Origin: Catellatospora sp. TT07R-123
Lineage (GTDB): Bacteria > Actinomycetota > Actinomycetes > Mycobacteriales > Micromonosporaceae
Assembly (NCBI RefSeq): GCF_018327705.1
Contig: NZ_BNEM01000001.1
Coordinates: 3,224,001 to 3,288,000, forward strand
DNA length: 64,000 bases
Reading direction: 5' to 3'
Part shown: positions 42,993 to 50,718 of the stretch, one piece after another
How positions within the stretch are numbered: position 1 is the first letter of the stretch
How the letters are laid out: every line of letters begins with the position of its first letter
Position numbers and translations under genes: made by a program
Notes under the pieces: model-generated
Database searches by the model: none
Seen by the model: the letters and a program-made list of their open reading frames with translations, nothing else
What the model was told of the DNA's origin: nothing

Positions 42993-44338
42993 GCCCCACT
43001 ACCCTTCCGCCACGCCAGCGCGGCGCCGATCGCGCCCAGCGCCACCACCGCCACGCCCGCCGCCGCGCCGAGCAGCCGCTGCTGGCGCCGCACCCGCCGC
43101 TGCACCTGCGCGTACGGCGTGGTCGAGAACGACACCAGCTCGTAGCGCGACACGTACTTCCCGGGCAGAGCCCGCTCCAGCGCGTGCTCGACCTTCTTCT
43201 GCATCGCGAACACCGGCGAGGCGACCTTGTCGCGCATCTCGACGAAGTTGGCCAGCGCCATCTGCGCGATCGCCTCGGTGTTGGCCCGCCGCCGCGCCTC
43301 GAACTCCGGCAGCGCCCGGTCCCAGTCGTCGCCGGTCTCGTCGAGCACCCGGTCCAGCTCCACGACGTCCTCGAACGCGCAGTTGGCGCCCTGGCCGTAG
43401 AACGGCACGATCGCGTGCGCGGCGTCGCCGAGCAGCCCCACCCGGCCGTACGCCTGCCACGGCTCACACCTGACCGTCCCCAGCACGCCGACCGGGTTCA
43501 GCAGGTAGTCCTCGACCAGGTTCGGCGCGAGCTCCACCACGTCGGGGTAGTGCTCGACGAAGTGCCTCCTGATCGCGGCCGGGCTGGTCAGCGACGCGAA
43601 CGCGCTGGTGCCGCCGGTGGGCCAGAACAGGGTGCAGGTGAACGAGCGGTCCGGGTTCGGCAGCGCGATCATCATCGAGGAGCCGCGCGGCCAGATGTGC
43701 AGCGCGCCCGGGTCCAGGGCGAACTCGCCGCCACGGGCCGGGATGGTCAGCTCCTTGTACCCGTAGTCCAGGAAGTCCAGGCTCTCGGTCAGGCCGGTGT
43801 GCTCCAGCAGCTGGCCGCGTACGGCCGAGCTGAAGCCGTCGGTGCCCAGCACGACGTCGGCCTGCGCGGTGACCCGCCCGGCCGGGGTGTCGAACTGCAT
43901 CTCGCCGGTCTTCGGGTCCAGGCCGACCAGCCGGTGGTCGAAGCTCGCCGACACGCCCGGCAGCGCGGTGGCGGCCGTCAGCAGCGCGTTGTTGAGGTTG
44001 CCGCGGCTGATCGAGTTGATGGCCCGCTCGCCGTCGCTGCTGTACGCCTGGAACGCCGGCTCGCCCGCGACGCCCGGCGCCGTCACCGGGTGGATCATCC
44101 GGCCGCGCATCGGCAGCGCGTCGGCCATCACCGTGGTGTCGAGGCCGATGCGGCGCAGCGCGTCGAGCCCGCGCTCGGACAGGGCCAGGTTGATCGAGCG
44201 GCCCCGCTCGACCTTGCCGGTCCGCGGGTCGGGACGGCGCTCGTACAGGTGCACGGTGTAGCCGCGCCGGGCCAGGAAGCACGCGAGCAGGCAGCCCGCG
44301 AGCCCCGCGCCGACGACGGCGATCTGCTTGCCTTTCAC
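42989..44338 (-). CDS. Kynurenine 3-monooxygenase with a C-terminal membrane segment
   Basis: FAD- and NADPH-dependent hydroxylation of kynurenine to 3-hydroxykynurenine. A 449-residue enzyme: the FAD motif AVVGAGLAGCLLAC at the start, RGRSINLALSERGLDALRRI for substrate and flavin contacts, GTDGFSSAVR, and LLGDAAHAIVPFYGQGANCA. The last 35 residues form a basic collar (RRVRRQQR), a hydrophobic helix (LLGAAAGVAVVALGAIGAAL) and a short basic end. This resembles the membrane anchor of mitochondrial enzymes, and as I recall the studied Pseudomonas enzyme lacks it. The GTG start overlaps the kynureninase stop as GTGA. Confidence 0.95.
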   Translation of the reverse strand: MKGKQIAVVGAGLAGCLLACFLARRGYTVHLYERRPDPRTGKVERGRSINLALSERGLDALRRIGLDTTVMADALPMRGRMIHPVTAPGVAGEPAFQAYSSDGERAINSISRGNLNNALLTAATALPGVSASFDHRLVGLDPKTGEMQFDTPAGRVTAQADVVLGTDGFSSAVRGQLLEHTGLTESLDFLDYGYKELTIPARGGEFALDPGALHIWPRGSSMMIALPNPDRSFTCTLFWPTGGTSAFASLTSPAAIRRHFVEHYPDVVELAPNLVEDYLLNPVGVLGTVRCEPWQAYGRVGLLGDAAHAIVPFYGQGANCAFEDVVELDRVLDETGDDWDRALPEFEARRRANTEAIAQMALANFVEMRDKVASPVFAMQKKVEHALERALPGKYVSRYELVSFSTTPYAQVQRRVRRQQRLLGAAAGVAVVALGAIGAALAWRKGSGA

Positions 44339-45615
44339 GCTTCCTCCACCGGGAAGATCTCGGCGAGGGCCTGCGCCACCCGCCAGCAGTCGTGGTACGT
44401 CGAGTACAGCGGCACCGGCGCGAAGCGCACGATGTCGGGCTGGCGGGCGTCGGCGATCACGCCGTACCCGTGCCGCAGCCGCGCGGCCAGGTCGCCCGCC
44501 GACATCCCGGTGACCCGCACCGACAGCTGGCAGCCGCGCCGCCCCGGGTCGCGCGGGGTCACCACCGCCAGGGGCCGCCCCGGCAGCACCTCGTCCAGCA
44601 GGCTCTCCAGGTATCCGGTGAGCCGCACGCTGCGCTCGCGCAGCGCGTCCATGCCCACCTTGTCGAACAGCTCCAGCGAGGTGCGCACCGGGCCCATCGC
44701 GAAGATCGGCGGGTTGGAGACCTGCCACGCCTCGACCGTCGCCGGGGGCCGCGAGGTCGGCGTCATCTCGAACCGGGTCGCCTGCGCCGTGCTCCACCAG
44801 CCCTCGAAGCGCGGCAGGCGCGGGTCGCCGAGGTGCCGCTCGTGCACGAACACGCCGGACAGGGCCCCGGGGCCGGAGTTGAGGTACTTGTACGAGCACC
44901 AGGCGGCGAAGTCCACGCCCCACTCGTGCAGCTTCAGCGGCACGTTGCCCGCCGCGTGGGCCAGGTCCCAGCCGACGACCGCCCCGGCGGCCTGACCGGC
45001 CGCCGTGATCGCCGGAAGGTCCATCAGCTCGCCGGTGAGGTAGTTGACCCCGCCGAGCAGCAGCAGCGCGACCGTGTCGCCCTCGACCCGCAGGAACTCC
45101 AGCACGTCCTCGGTGCGCAGGCAGTCCTCGCCGTCGCGCGGGCGCAGCCGGACCACGGCGAGGTCCGGGTCGAGCCCGTGGAAGGCGGCCTGGCTGCGTA
45201 CGGCGTAGCTGTCCGACGGGAACGCCGAGTCCTCGATGACGATGCGGTCGCGCCGGCCCTCGGGCCGGTAGAAGGACACCATCAGCAGGTGCAGGTTGAC
45301 CGTCAGCGAGTTCATCACCACGGTCTCGGCGGGCAGCGCCCCGACCAGCCGCGCAGCGGGCCCGGTCAGCAGCTCGTGGTACGGCAGCCACGGCCGCGCC
45401 GCGTCGAGATGCCCCTCCACGCCCCACTGCGCCCACTCGTCGAGATCGGCGAGCAGCTCCTCCCGGGTCGCCTTCGGCGGCAACCCCAGCGAGTTGCCCG
45501 CCATGTACGCCACCTCGGCGTACGCCCCGCCCTCAGCCGGCGGCACCCGGAACAGCTCCCGCTGCCCCGGCTCGGCCGCATCCCGCCCCCGCGCGTCTTC
45601 CTCGCTGAACCTCAT
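44335..45615 (-). CDS. kynU: Kynureninase
   Basis: PLP enzyme cleaving 3-hydroxykynurenine to 3-hydroxyanthranilate and alanine. A 426-residue fold-type I enzyme: MAGNSLGLPPKATREEL near the start, the PLP-anchoring NSLTVNLHLLMVSFYRP, and the Schiff-base lysine in WCSYKYLNSGPGALSG. The C-terminal RFAPVPLYSTYHD is typical. The ATG at 45615 has AGAAGAAG at the right distance; a GTG two codons upstream is less likely. A dispersed repeat lies in the gap to the upstream tryptophan dioxygenase gene. Confidence 0.96.
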   Translation of the reverse strand: MRFSEEDARGRDAAEPGQRELFRVPPAEGGAYAEVAYMAGNSLGLPPKATREELLADLDEWAQWGVEGHLDAARPWLPYHELLTGPAARLVGALPAETVVMNSLTVNLHLLMVSFYRPEGRRDRIVIEDSAFPSDSYAVRSQAAFHGLDPDLAVVRLRPRDGEDCLRTEDVLEFLRVEGDTVALLLLGGVNYLTGELMDLPAITAAGQAAGAVVGWDLAHAAGNVPLKLHEWGVDFAAWCSYKYLNSGPGALSGVFVHERHLGDPRLPRFEGWWSTAQATRFEMTPTSRPPATVEAWQVSNPPIFAMGPVRTSLELFDKVGMDALRERSVRLTGYLESLLDEVLPGRPLAVVTPRDPGRRGCQLSVRVTGMSAGDLAARLRHGYGVIADARQPDIVRFAPVPLYSTYHDCWRVAQALAEIFPVEEA

Positions 45616-45630
45616 GGCCACTCTTCTTCT

Positions 45631-45693
45631 GCGTCGATCATGAACTTATGGACGTGCTCGTCGGCGTGTCACCACCCTGGCACCGTGATCACC
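45631..45693. repeat. Dispersed repeat, copy 2, in the kynurenine operon
   Basis: Begins GCGTCGATCATGAACTTATG, has the inner CGGCGTGTC and ends TGATCACCG, matching the copy at 40611. It lies between the tryptophan dioxygenase and kynureninase genes. The rest of that 112-nt gap has no clear signal. Confidence 0.75.
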
Positions 45694-45727
45694 GCATCGG
45701 CACCGGACCGGATAGGCCGACTGTGCC

Positions 45728-46615
45728 TTACATAAGGGTGCGGGCGGACCAGAGTTCGGGGAAGACGGTGCGGGACAGGCTGCGCTGGAGCCAGGCGTAC
45801 CCGTTGGAGCCGCCGCTGCCGACCTTCGCCCCCATGGTGCGCGCGACCGCGCGCAGGTGCCGGTGGCGCCACTCGTCGAACCGCTCGGACACCTCGGTCA
45901 GCGCCTCGCCGAGCTGGCGCAGGTGGTTGTCCGGGCTGTCGTCGCGGTAGACCTCCACCCAGGCCGCCTCGACCGCCGGGTGCGGCTGGTGCTCCTCGGC
46001 CAGGTCGCGGCCGAGCACCTCGGCCGGGATGGCGAAGCCCTGCCGGGACAACAGCGCGATCACGTCGTCCCACACGCTCGCGCCGTGCAGGGTCGCCAGC
46101 AGGTCGTGGTAGACCTCGTCCTGGCGCTTGAACGGGCGTACCAGGGAGGCGGTCTTCAGGCCCAGGAGGAACTCCAGGTGCCGGTACATCGCCGACTGGA
46201 AGCCCGAGCCCTCGCCGAGCAGGTTGCGGAAGCGGTTGAAGTCGGCCGGGGTCATCCAGTGCAGCGCCTGCCAGGCGGCGATCAGGCCGTCGAGGTGCAG
46301 CACCGTGCGCCGCAGCGGCGCGAGCGCACCCCACACGTCGTCCTCGCCGAGCAGCCGCTGCGCCTCGCGCAGCTCGAAGCGCACCAGCCCGAAGTACAGC
46401 TCCATCACCTGGCTGATCATGAGGAAGGACATCTCGCCCGGGTCCTTGCTCAGGGTCTGCTGCAGGCTGTGCAGGGTGGAGGCGTGCACATACGCGTCGT
46501 ACGGCGTCTGGTCGGCGAACTCCAGGGTGGGTTCGCCGCCGTTGGCCGCCGCGCGCTCGTCGCGCTCCTGGGCGGTGGCCGGGCGTACGGCTGTCGTCGA
46601 AGTCATGGCGTCCAC
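45728..46615 (-). CDS. kynA: Tryptophan 2,3-dioxygenase
   Basis: Haem enzyme opening the indole ring of tryptophan to N-formyl-kynurenine; first gene and first step of the operon. Family segments are QTPYDAYVHASTLHSLQQTL, MISQVMELYFGLVRFELREA, TPADFNRFRNLLGEGSGFQS and the C-terminal GAKVGSGGSNGYAWLQ. The haem-ligand histidine is probably in WRHRHLRAV. The GTG at 46615 follows GGAGGACCTC; an ATG three codons on is the alternative, so the product is 295 or 292 residues. Regulation is probably by the divergent Lrp/AsnC protein. Confidence 0.95.
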   Translation of the reverse strand: MDAMTSTTAVRPATAQERDERAAANGGEPTLEFADQTPYDAYVHASTLHSLQQTLSKDPGEMSFLMISQVMELYFGLVRFELREAQRLLGEDDVWGALAPLRRTVLHLDGLIAAWQALHWMTPADFNRFRNLLGEGSGFQSAMYRHLEFLLGLKTASLVRPFKRQDEVYHDLLATLHGASVWDDVIALLSRQGFAIPAEVLGRDLAEEHQPHPAVEAAWVEVYRDDSPDNHLRQLGEALTEVSERFDEWRHRHLRAVARTMGAKVGSGGSNGYAWLQRSLSRTVFPELWSARTLM

Positions 46616-46752
46616 GAGGTCCTCCGTTCGGATGCGGACATCTTGTCCCCGGAGACCCGGGACGCGGAATGCCGTTTCAACGGCGCCGGGCCCAGCTGGC
46701 TTTCGGTTCATAATCGAGTTCGAGATCTTGGTTTACGAAGGGAAGGTGCCGC

Positions 46753-47202
46753 GTGGACGACATGGACTGGGCGCTGCTGCGCGAGCTGCAGGACGACGCG
46801 CGGCTGTCCTTCAGCGAGCTGTCCCGGCGGGTCCACCTGTCCCCACCGGCCGTCGCCGAGCGGGTCCGGCGGCTGGAGGAGTCCGGCGTGATCACGGGGT
46901 ACCACGCGCAGGTCGACCTCGGCGCGGTCGGCCGTCCCGTGGTCGCCCTGATCCAGATGTCCTGTTACGGGCCGGGCTGCATCCTGCGCGAACCGACGGT
47001 GTCGCAGTGGCCGGAGATCCTGGAGATCCACCGGATCACCGGGGACGCGTGCAGCATCATCAAGGTCGCCGCCCCCTCGATGGAGGCGTTCGAGGCGGTG
47101 ATCGACCGGCTGGCCCGCCACGGCCGCCCGTCGAGCACGATGGTCCTGTCCACCCCCCTGGCCCGCCGCCCCATCACGCCGGTCACTCCCGCCGAGCCCT
47201 GA
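46753..47202 (+). CDS. Lrp/AsnC-family regulator, probable activator of the kynurenine operon
   Basis: A 149-residue regulator. The N-terminal winged HTH is intact (DWALLRELQDDARLSFSELS; VHLSPPAVAERVRRLEESGV), followed by ITGYHAQVDLGAVGRPVVAL and the RAM ligand-binding domain (EILEIHRITGDACSIIKVAA). It starts at GTG 46753 and is divergent from the tryptophan dioxygenase gene with 137 nt between. In Pseudomonas the kynurenine genes are controlled by KynR, an Lrp/AsnC protein responding to kynurenine, so the same role is inferred here. The intergenic region contains TTCATAATCGAGTTCGAG, part of a possible operator or -10. Confidence 0.88.
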   Translation: MDDMDWALLRELQDDARLSFSELSRRVHLSPPAVAERVRRLEESGVITGYHAQVDLGAVGRPVVALIQMSCYGPGCILREPTVSQWPEILEIHRITGDACSIIKVAAPSMEAFEAVIDRLARHGRPSSTMVLSTPLARRPITPVTPAEP

Positions 47203-47276
47203 CCGACCCCGCCACCCACCCCCCGCCGCCTGCGCTCGCCGCCTGCGCCCCGCGCCCGCGCCCCGCGCCCGGGTTC

Positions 47277-47340
47277 GTGCAGTTTCGGGGAAAGTGCACG
47301 AATGGCGCTCAAGATTCCAGCACTTTCCCCGAAACTGCAC
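47277..47340. repeat. Palindromic repeat, copy 2
   Basis: The 21-nt arms (47277-47297 and 47320-47340) pair perfectly; the left arm begins GTGCAGTTTCGGGGAAAGTG. The inner GAAT/ATTC pair is kept around a 10-nt loop, as in the copy at 7073. It is preceded by about 70 nt of C-rich simple sequence downstream of the regulator gene. Confidence 0.8.
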
Positions 47341-47467
47341 TCTGCTCAGCCGTTGCGGCCGGAACAGGGGGACGAGTTTTCATGTTCGGGTGGGGTGTCG
47401 CGTCTGCGGTGAGAGGATTCCTCCTAGCCCGGGGGTTTTCGCCGGGATCGTCGATGATGGGGGAAAC

Positions 47468-47956
47468 ATGCGGTCTGCCATCCGGGTCGCGGCCAGCGCG
47501 GCGGCGCTGGCGCTCGCGGGGCTGAGCGCGCCCGCTCCCGCGTACGCCGAGGGCGTCTTCGTCGAGGTCAACCCGAGCACGATCCAGGCGGGGTTCCAGG
47601 TCGCCATCCGAGCGAGCTGCGGTGACGCGCTCAACAACGCCAAGGTGCACTCCGAGGCGTTCGGCACCGTCACCGTCGAACCGGCCAACGCGTACCTGAT
47701 CGCTGCGGCGACCGTGCCCGAGAACAAGCCGCCGCGCGGCTACAGCGTGAAGCTGACCTGCCCCAGCCGGCAGACCGCCACCACCACCCTCTGGGTGGTC
47801 GGCGAGCACAGCTCGAACCACGGCCCGAACACCGGCGGCGGGTTCCTGGCCGGCGACGACGGCAGCACCCTGATCGGCGCGGGCGCGGCCGCGGTGGGGC
47901 TGGGCGCGGGGGTGGCGCTGCTGGCGCGGCGGCGCCGGACCCTGCCGCAGGGCTGA
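47468..47956 (+). CDS. Secreted, C-terminally anchored protein next to a sortase
   Basis: A 162-residue protein with a clear signal peptide ending near APAYA, an extracellular beta-rich domain (EVNPSTIQAGFQVAIRASCG; CPSRQTATTTLWVVGEH) with a pair of cysteines, a Gly-rich linker, and a C-terminal hydrophobic helix (TLIGAGAAAVGLGAGVALLA) followed by RRRR. That end resembles a sortase sorting signal, but no LPxTG-like motif precedes the helix. The ATG at 47468 is used, because longer frames run through the palindromic repeat. The gene ends 3 nt before the sortase gene. Confidence 0.75.
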   Translation: MRSAIRVAASAAALALAGLSAPAPAYAEGVFVEVNPSTIQAGFQVAIRASCGDALNNAKVHSEAFGTVTVEPANAYLIAAATVPENKPPRGYSVKLTCPSRQTATTTLWVVGEHSSNHGPNTGGGFLAGDDGSTLIGAGAAAVGLGAGVALLARRRRTLPQG

Positions 47957-47959
47957 GGC

Positions 47960-48577
47960 GTGCGAACCCGGTGGAGCCGCCCGCTGGCGCTGCTGCTGGT
48001 GCTCGCGGGCCTGTTCAGCGTCGGTATCGGGCTGGGCCGGGCGCACGGCCTGTCGCTGGCCGAGCTGTTCCGGGGGCCCGGCAAGCCCCCGCCGGGCGAG
48101 TTCCCGGTGCTGGGCCCGAGCCGCCCGCTGCGCATCGAGATCCCGTCGATCAAGGTGAAGGCGTACGTCCACGGCGTCGGGCTGGACAAGGAAGGGGCGG
48201 TGGCCACGCCCTCGCTGCTGCTGCGCAACGAGGCGGGCTGGTTCCAGCAGGGCCCGTCCCCGGGCCAGTACGGCCCCGCGATCATCGTCGGCCACGTGGA
48301 CACCAAGGACCATCCCGGCGTGTTCCACCGGCTCAACGAGGTGAAGCCGGGCCAGCGGATCGAGGTCACCCGGCGCGACGGCCGAGTCGCGGTGTTCGAG
48401 GTCAACACCGTGGAGCGCTTCGCCAAGGACGCCCTGCCGGCCAAGCGCGTCTACCAGGACTTCAGCCGCCCCGGCCTACGGGTGATCACGTGCGGGGGCC
48501 GCTGGGTCGGCGGCGAGCTCGGGTACGCCGACAACATCGTGGTCTTCGCGAGCCTGGTCAGCACCCGTGGGAGCTGA
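47960..48577 (+). CDS. Class F sortase
   Basis: Membrane-bound cysteine transpeptidase of the actinobacterial class F. A 205-residue protein with one N-terminal membrane anchor (PLALLLVLAGLFSVGIGLG). The sortase barrel has the catalytic His in IIVGHVDTKDHPG, the catalytic Cys in RVITCGGRW and the basic partner region after GYADNIVVFAS. The order and spacing are typical. It starts at GTG 47960, 3 nt after the surface protein stop, so the two are co-transcribed and that protein may be the substrate or a partner. Confidence 0.93.
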   Translation: MRTRWSRPLALLLVLAGLFSVGIGLGRAHGLSLAELFRGPGKPPPGEFPVLGPSRPLRIEIPSIKVKAYVHGVGLDKEGAVATPSLLLRNEAGWFQQGPSPGQYGPAIIVGHVDTKDHPGVFHRLNEVKPGQRIEVTRRDGRVAVFEVNTVERFAKDALPAKRVYQDFSRPGLRVITCGGRWVGGELGYADNIVVFASLVSTRGS

Positions 48578-48580
48578 GGT

Positions 48581-49099
48581 TCAGGCGGGTTCGAGCCACT
48601 GCGCCCAGCGCGGGTCGGGGGCCCGGTGGCCGAGCACCCGCCAGATGAGGCCGTGCGGCACGGCGGGCTTGACCGGCAGCCGCCAGCCGAGGTCGGTCAG
48701 GGTCTTGTCGCCCTTGTGATGGTTGCACCGGGCGCACGCGGCGACCACGTTCTCCCAGGCGTGCGGGCCGCCCTTGGAGCGCGGGTGCACGTGGTCGATG
48801 GTCTCGGCCGGGCCCTGGCAGTACACGCAGCGGCCGCCGTCGCGGGCGAAGATGGCCCGCCGGGACAGCCCGACCTGGGTGCGGTAGGGCACCCGCACGA
48901 ACCGGGTGAGCTTGGCGACCAGGGGCACCGGCACGTCGTGGCGGGAGCTGTGCAGCATCCCGTCGCCGTCGGCGACGCAGACGGCCTTGCCGGAGAGGAT
49001 GAGAATGGCGGCCCGACGCACGGACACGACACACAGCGGCTCGTAGGTCGCGTTGAGGAGCAACGCGGCAGAGGATGCTGCGGGTCGTATGTCAGGCAT
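48581..49099 (-). CDS. HNH endonuclease
   Basis: A 172-residue nuclease of the widespread actinobacterial HNH type. The N-terminal NATYEPLCVVSVRRA segment is followed by the HNH core with CxxC (GGRCVYCQG), IDHVHPRSKGG and NVVAACARCNHHKGDKT. The zinc-binding cysteines and the catalytic His and Asn are all present. Its cellular role is not settled; it is not next to a methylase or other defence gene here. It is convergent with the sortase gene with 3 nt between stops. Confidence 0.9.
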   Translation of the reverse strand: MPDIRPAASSAALLLNATYEPLCVVSVRRAAILILSGKAVCVADGDGMLHSSRHDVPVPLVAKLTRFVRVPYRTQVGLSRRAIFARDGGRCVYCQGPAETIDHVHPRSKGGPHAWENVVAACARCNHHKGDKTLTDLGWRLPVKPAVPHGLIWRVLGHRAPDPRWAQWLEPA

Positions 49100-49494
49100 C
49101 AGGTATCACCCTCTATCGCCAGGGGCCTGACGCCGGGAGCCTCAGATCCCTCCTGTCACTGTGACCATCGTCCCCGATAGATCCGGTGATTGCACCTACA
49201 ATTTGCGGCGCTCTCATGAATTCTCGGCCGCGATATGCCCAGCTCATTGGCATTTGCGAGATTAATCCCGGACCATTTGGCGAGATCATTCGGCGCCGTC
49301 GCGCGCCTTCGCCGACCGGCGGCGGTGCCGCGCGGTTCCCGGTCGTGCCGGCCGTCCCATATCGGGGGCACCGCCCCGCGACCAATACGGACGGTCGATA
49401 CCCTATTGCCGCTCCGGTAAGCCACCGACGGGGGGTGGCCGCCCGGCGCGATACCCTGGGCTCTCGCCACCGACCGACGAGGTAGTACGCCGAC
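49100..49494. other. Intergenic region without a gene
   Basis: A 395-nt stretch between divergent genes. It is more AT-rich than its surroundings at about 49180-49290. I see no tRNA, small ORF with a ribosome site, or strong hairpin. It probably carries the promoters of the HNH and MscS genes. Confidence 0.6.
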
Positions 49495-50562
49495 ATGCCG
49501 ATCAGCACGCTCGCCCTGCTCGCACTGGACCCCTCGGGCACGCCGACCCCGGCAGCCAGTTCCTCGCCCTCGGTCAACTGCCTGGGCGACGACCTCTGCA
49601 AGAGCCTGTACCGCCTGACGGAGTCGGTCTGGCTGGCCGACGGCGGCTACTACCTGCTGATCAAGCCGCTGCGCATCCTCGCCATCATCCTCGGCGCGAT
49701 GGTCGCGCGGGCCGTGCTCAGCCACTTCATCATGAACGTGGTGAAGCGGGCCTCGGCCGGCAAGTCCCCGACGATGCTGCGGCCGCTGCGCGAGAAGATC
49801 CCGGTCTCGGTGGTGAACGCGACCACGGTCTTCCCCGAGCGGCGCCGCCAGCGGGCCGAGGCGATCGGCTCGGTGCTCCGCAGCATGATCACGGTCGGCG
49901 TGTTCTCCATCGCCTTCCTGATCGTGCTGAGCGAGTTCGGCATCGACCTGGCCCCGCTGATCGCCAGCCTCGGCATCGCCGGCGTGGCGCTCGGCTTCGG
50001 CGCGCAGACCCTGGTCAAGGACCTCATCGCGGGCCTGTTCATGCTGCTGGAGGACCAGTACGGCGTGGGCGACGTGGTAGACACCGGCGAGGCCGTCGGC
50101 GTGGTCGAGTCGGTCGGCCTGCGCACCATCACCGTCCGCGACGCGCGCGGCGTGCTCTGGTACGTGCGCAACGGCGAGATCGTCCGGATCGGCAACAAGA
50201 GCCAGGGCTGGGCCCAGGTGATGGTCGACGTGCCGATCGGCTTCGTCGGTGTCGAGGAGGCCACCAGCGTGCTGCGCCAGACGGTGGCGGCGTTCGCGGC
50301 CGACCCGGAGTTCGCCGGGGACTTCATCGATCCCCCGCAGGTGCTCGGGGTCGAGAGCATCAGCGTGGACGGCGCGGTGCTGCGCACCATCTGCAAGACG
50401 TCGGCCGACAAGCAGTGGATCGTGCAGCGTGAGCTGCGGCGGCGGCTGACGGAGGCGCTGGAGGCGTCGGGGATCGCCGCGCAGATGCAGGCGGCCCGGT
50501 CGCTGCGGGCGGCCGTGCCCCCGGACGAGGGAACCGTCGTCACCGCCGACCCCGCTGCCTGA
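49495..50562 (+). CDS. MscS-family mechanosensitive ion channel
   Basis: Opens under membrane tension to release solutes during osmotic downshock. A 355-residue protein with three helices: about 55-75 (LLIKPLRILAIILGAMVARAV), 128-146 and the pore-lining TM3 at about 152-180 (LIASLGIAGVALGFGAQTLV, then IAGLFMLLEDQYGVGDVV). The beta domain follows (ESVGLRTITVRDARGVLWYV; RNGEIVRIGNKSQGW). The start is ATG at 49495; a long Ser/Pro-rich N-terminus is outside the core. Confidence 0.93.
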   Translation: MPISTLALLALDPSGTPTPAASSSPSVNCLGDDLCKSLYRLTESVWLADGGYYLLIKPLRILAIILGAMVARAVLSHFIMNVVKRASAGKSPTMLRPLREKIPVSVVNATTVFPERRRQRAEAIGSVLRSMITVGVFSIAFLIVLSEFGIDLAPLIASLGIAGVALGFGAQTLVKDLIAGLFMLLEDQYGVGDVVDTGEAVGVVESVGLRTITVRDARGVLWYVRNGEIVRIGNKSQGWAQVMVDVPIGFVGVEEATSVLRQTVAAFAADPEFAGDFIDPPQVLGVESISVDGAVLRTICKTSADKQWIVQRELRRRLTEALEASGIAAQMQAARSLRAAVPPDEGTVVTADPAA

Positions 50563-50718
50563 CCGACCACCAGGGCATCATCCGTAGAGGCTAGCGCTTT
50601 ATCCACCGATCGGGCAGAATCTACCGTCGAGATCCCTACCGGGACGGCCATTCGACGTGAACGTACGACAGGATGACGTTCCTCGACACCCACGTCGTGA
50701 TCGATGGAGGTCCATCCG

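Noticed and set aside
48581-49099. HNH gene as part of a restriction or defence island
   Set aside because: No methylase, helicase or other defence gene is adjacent; neighbours are a sortase and an MscS channel.
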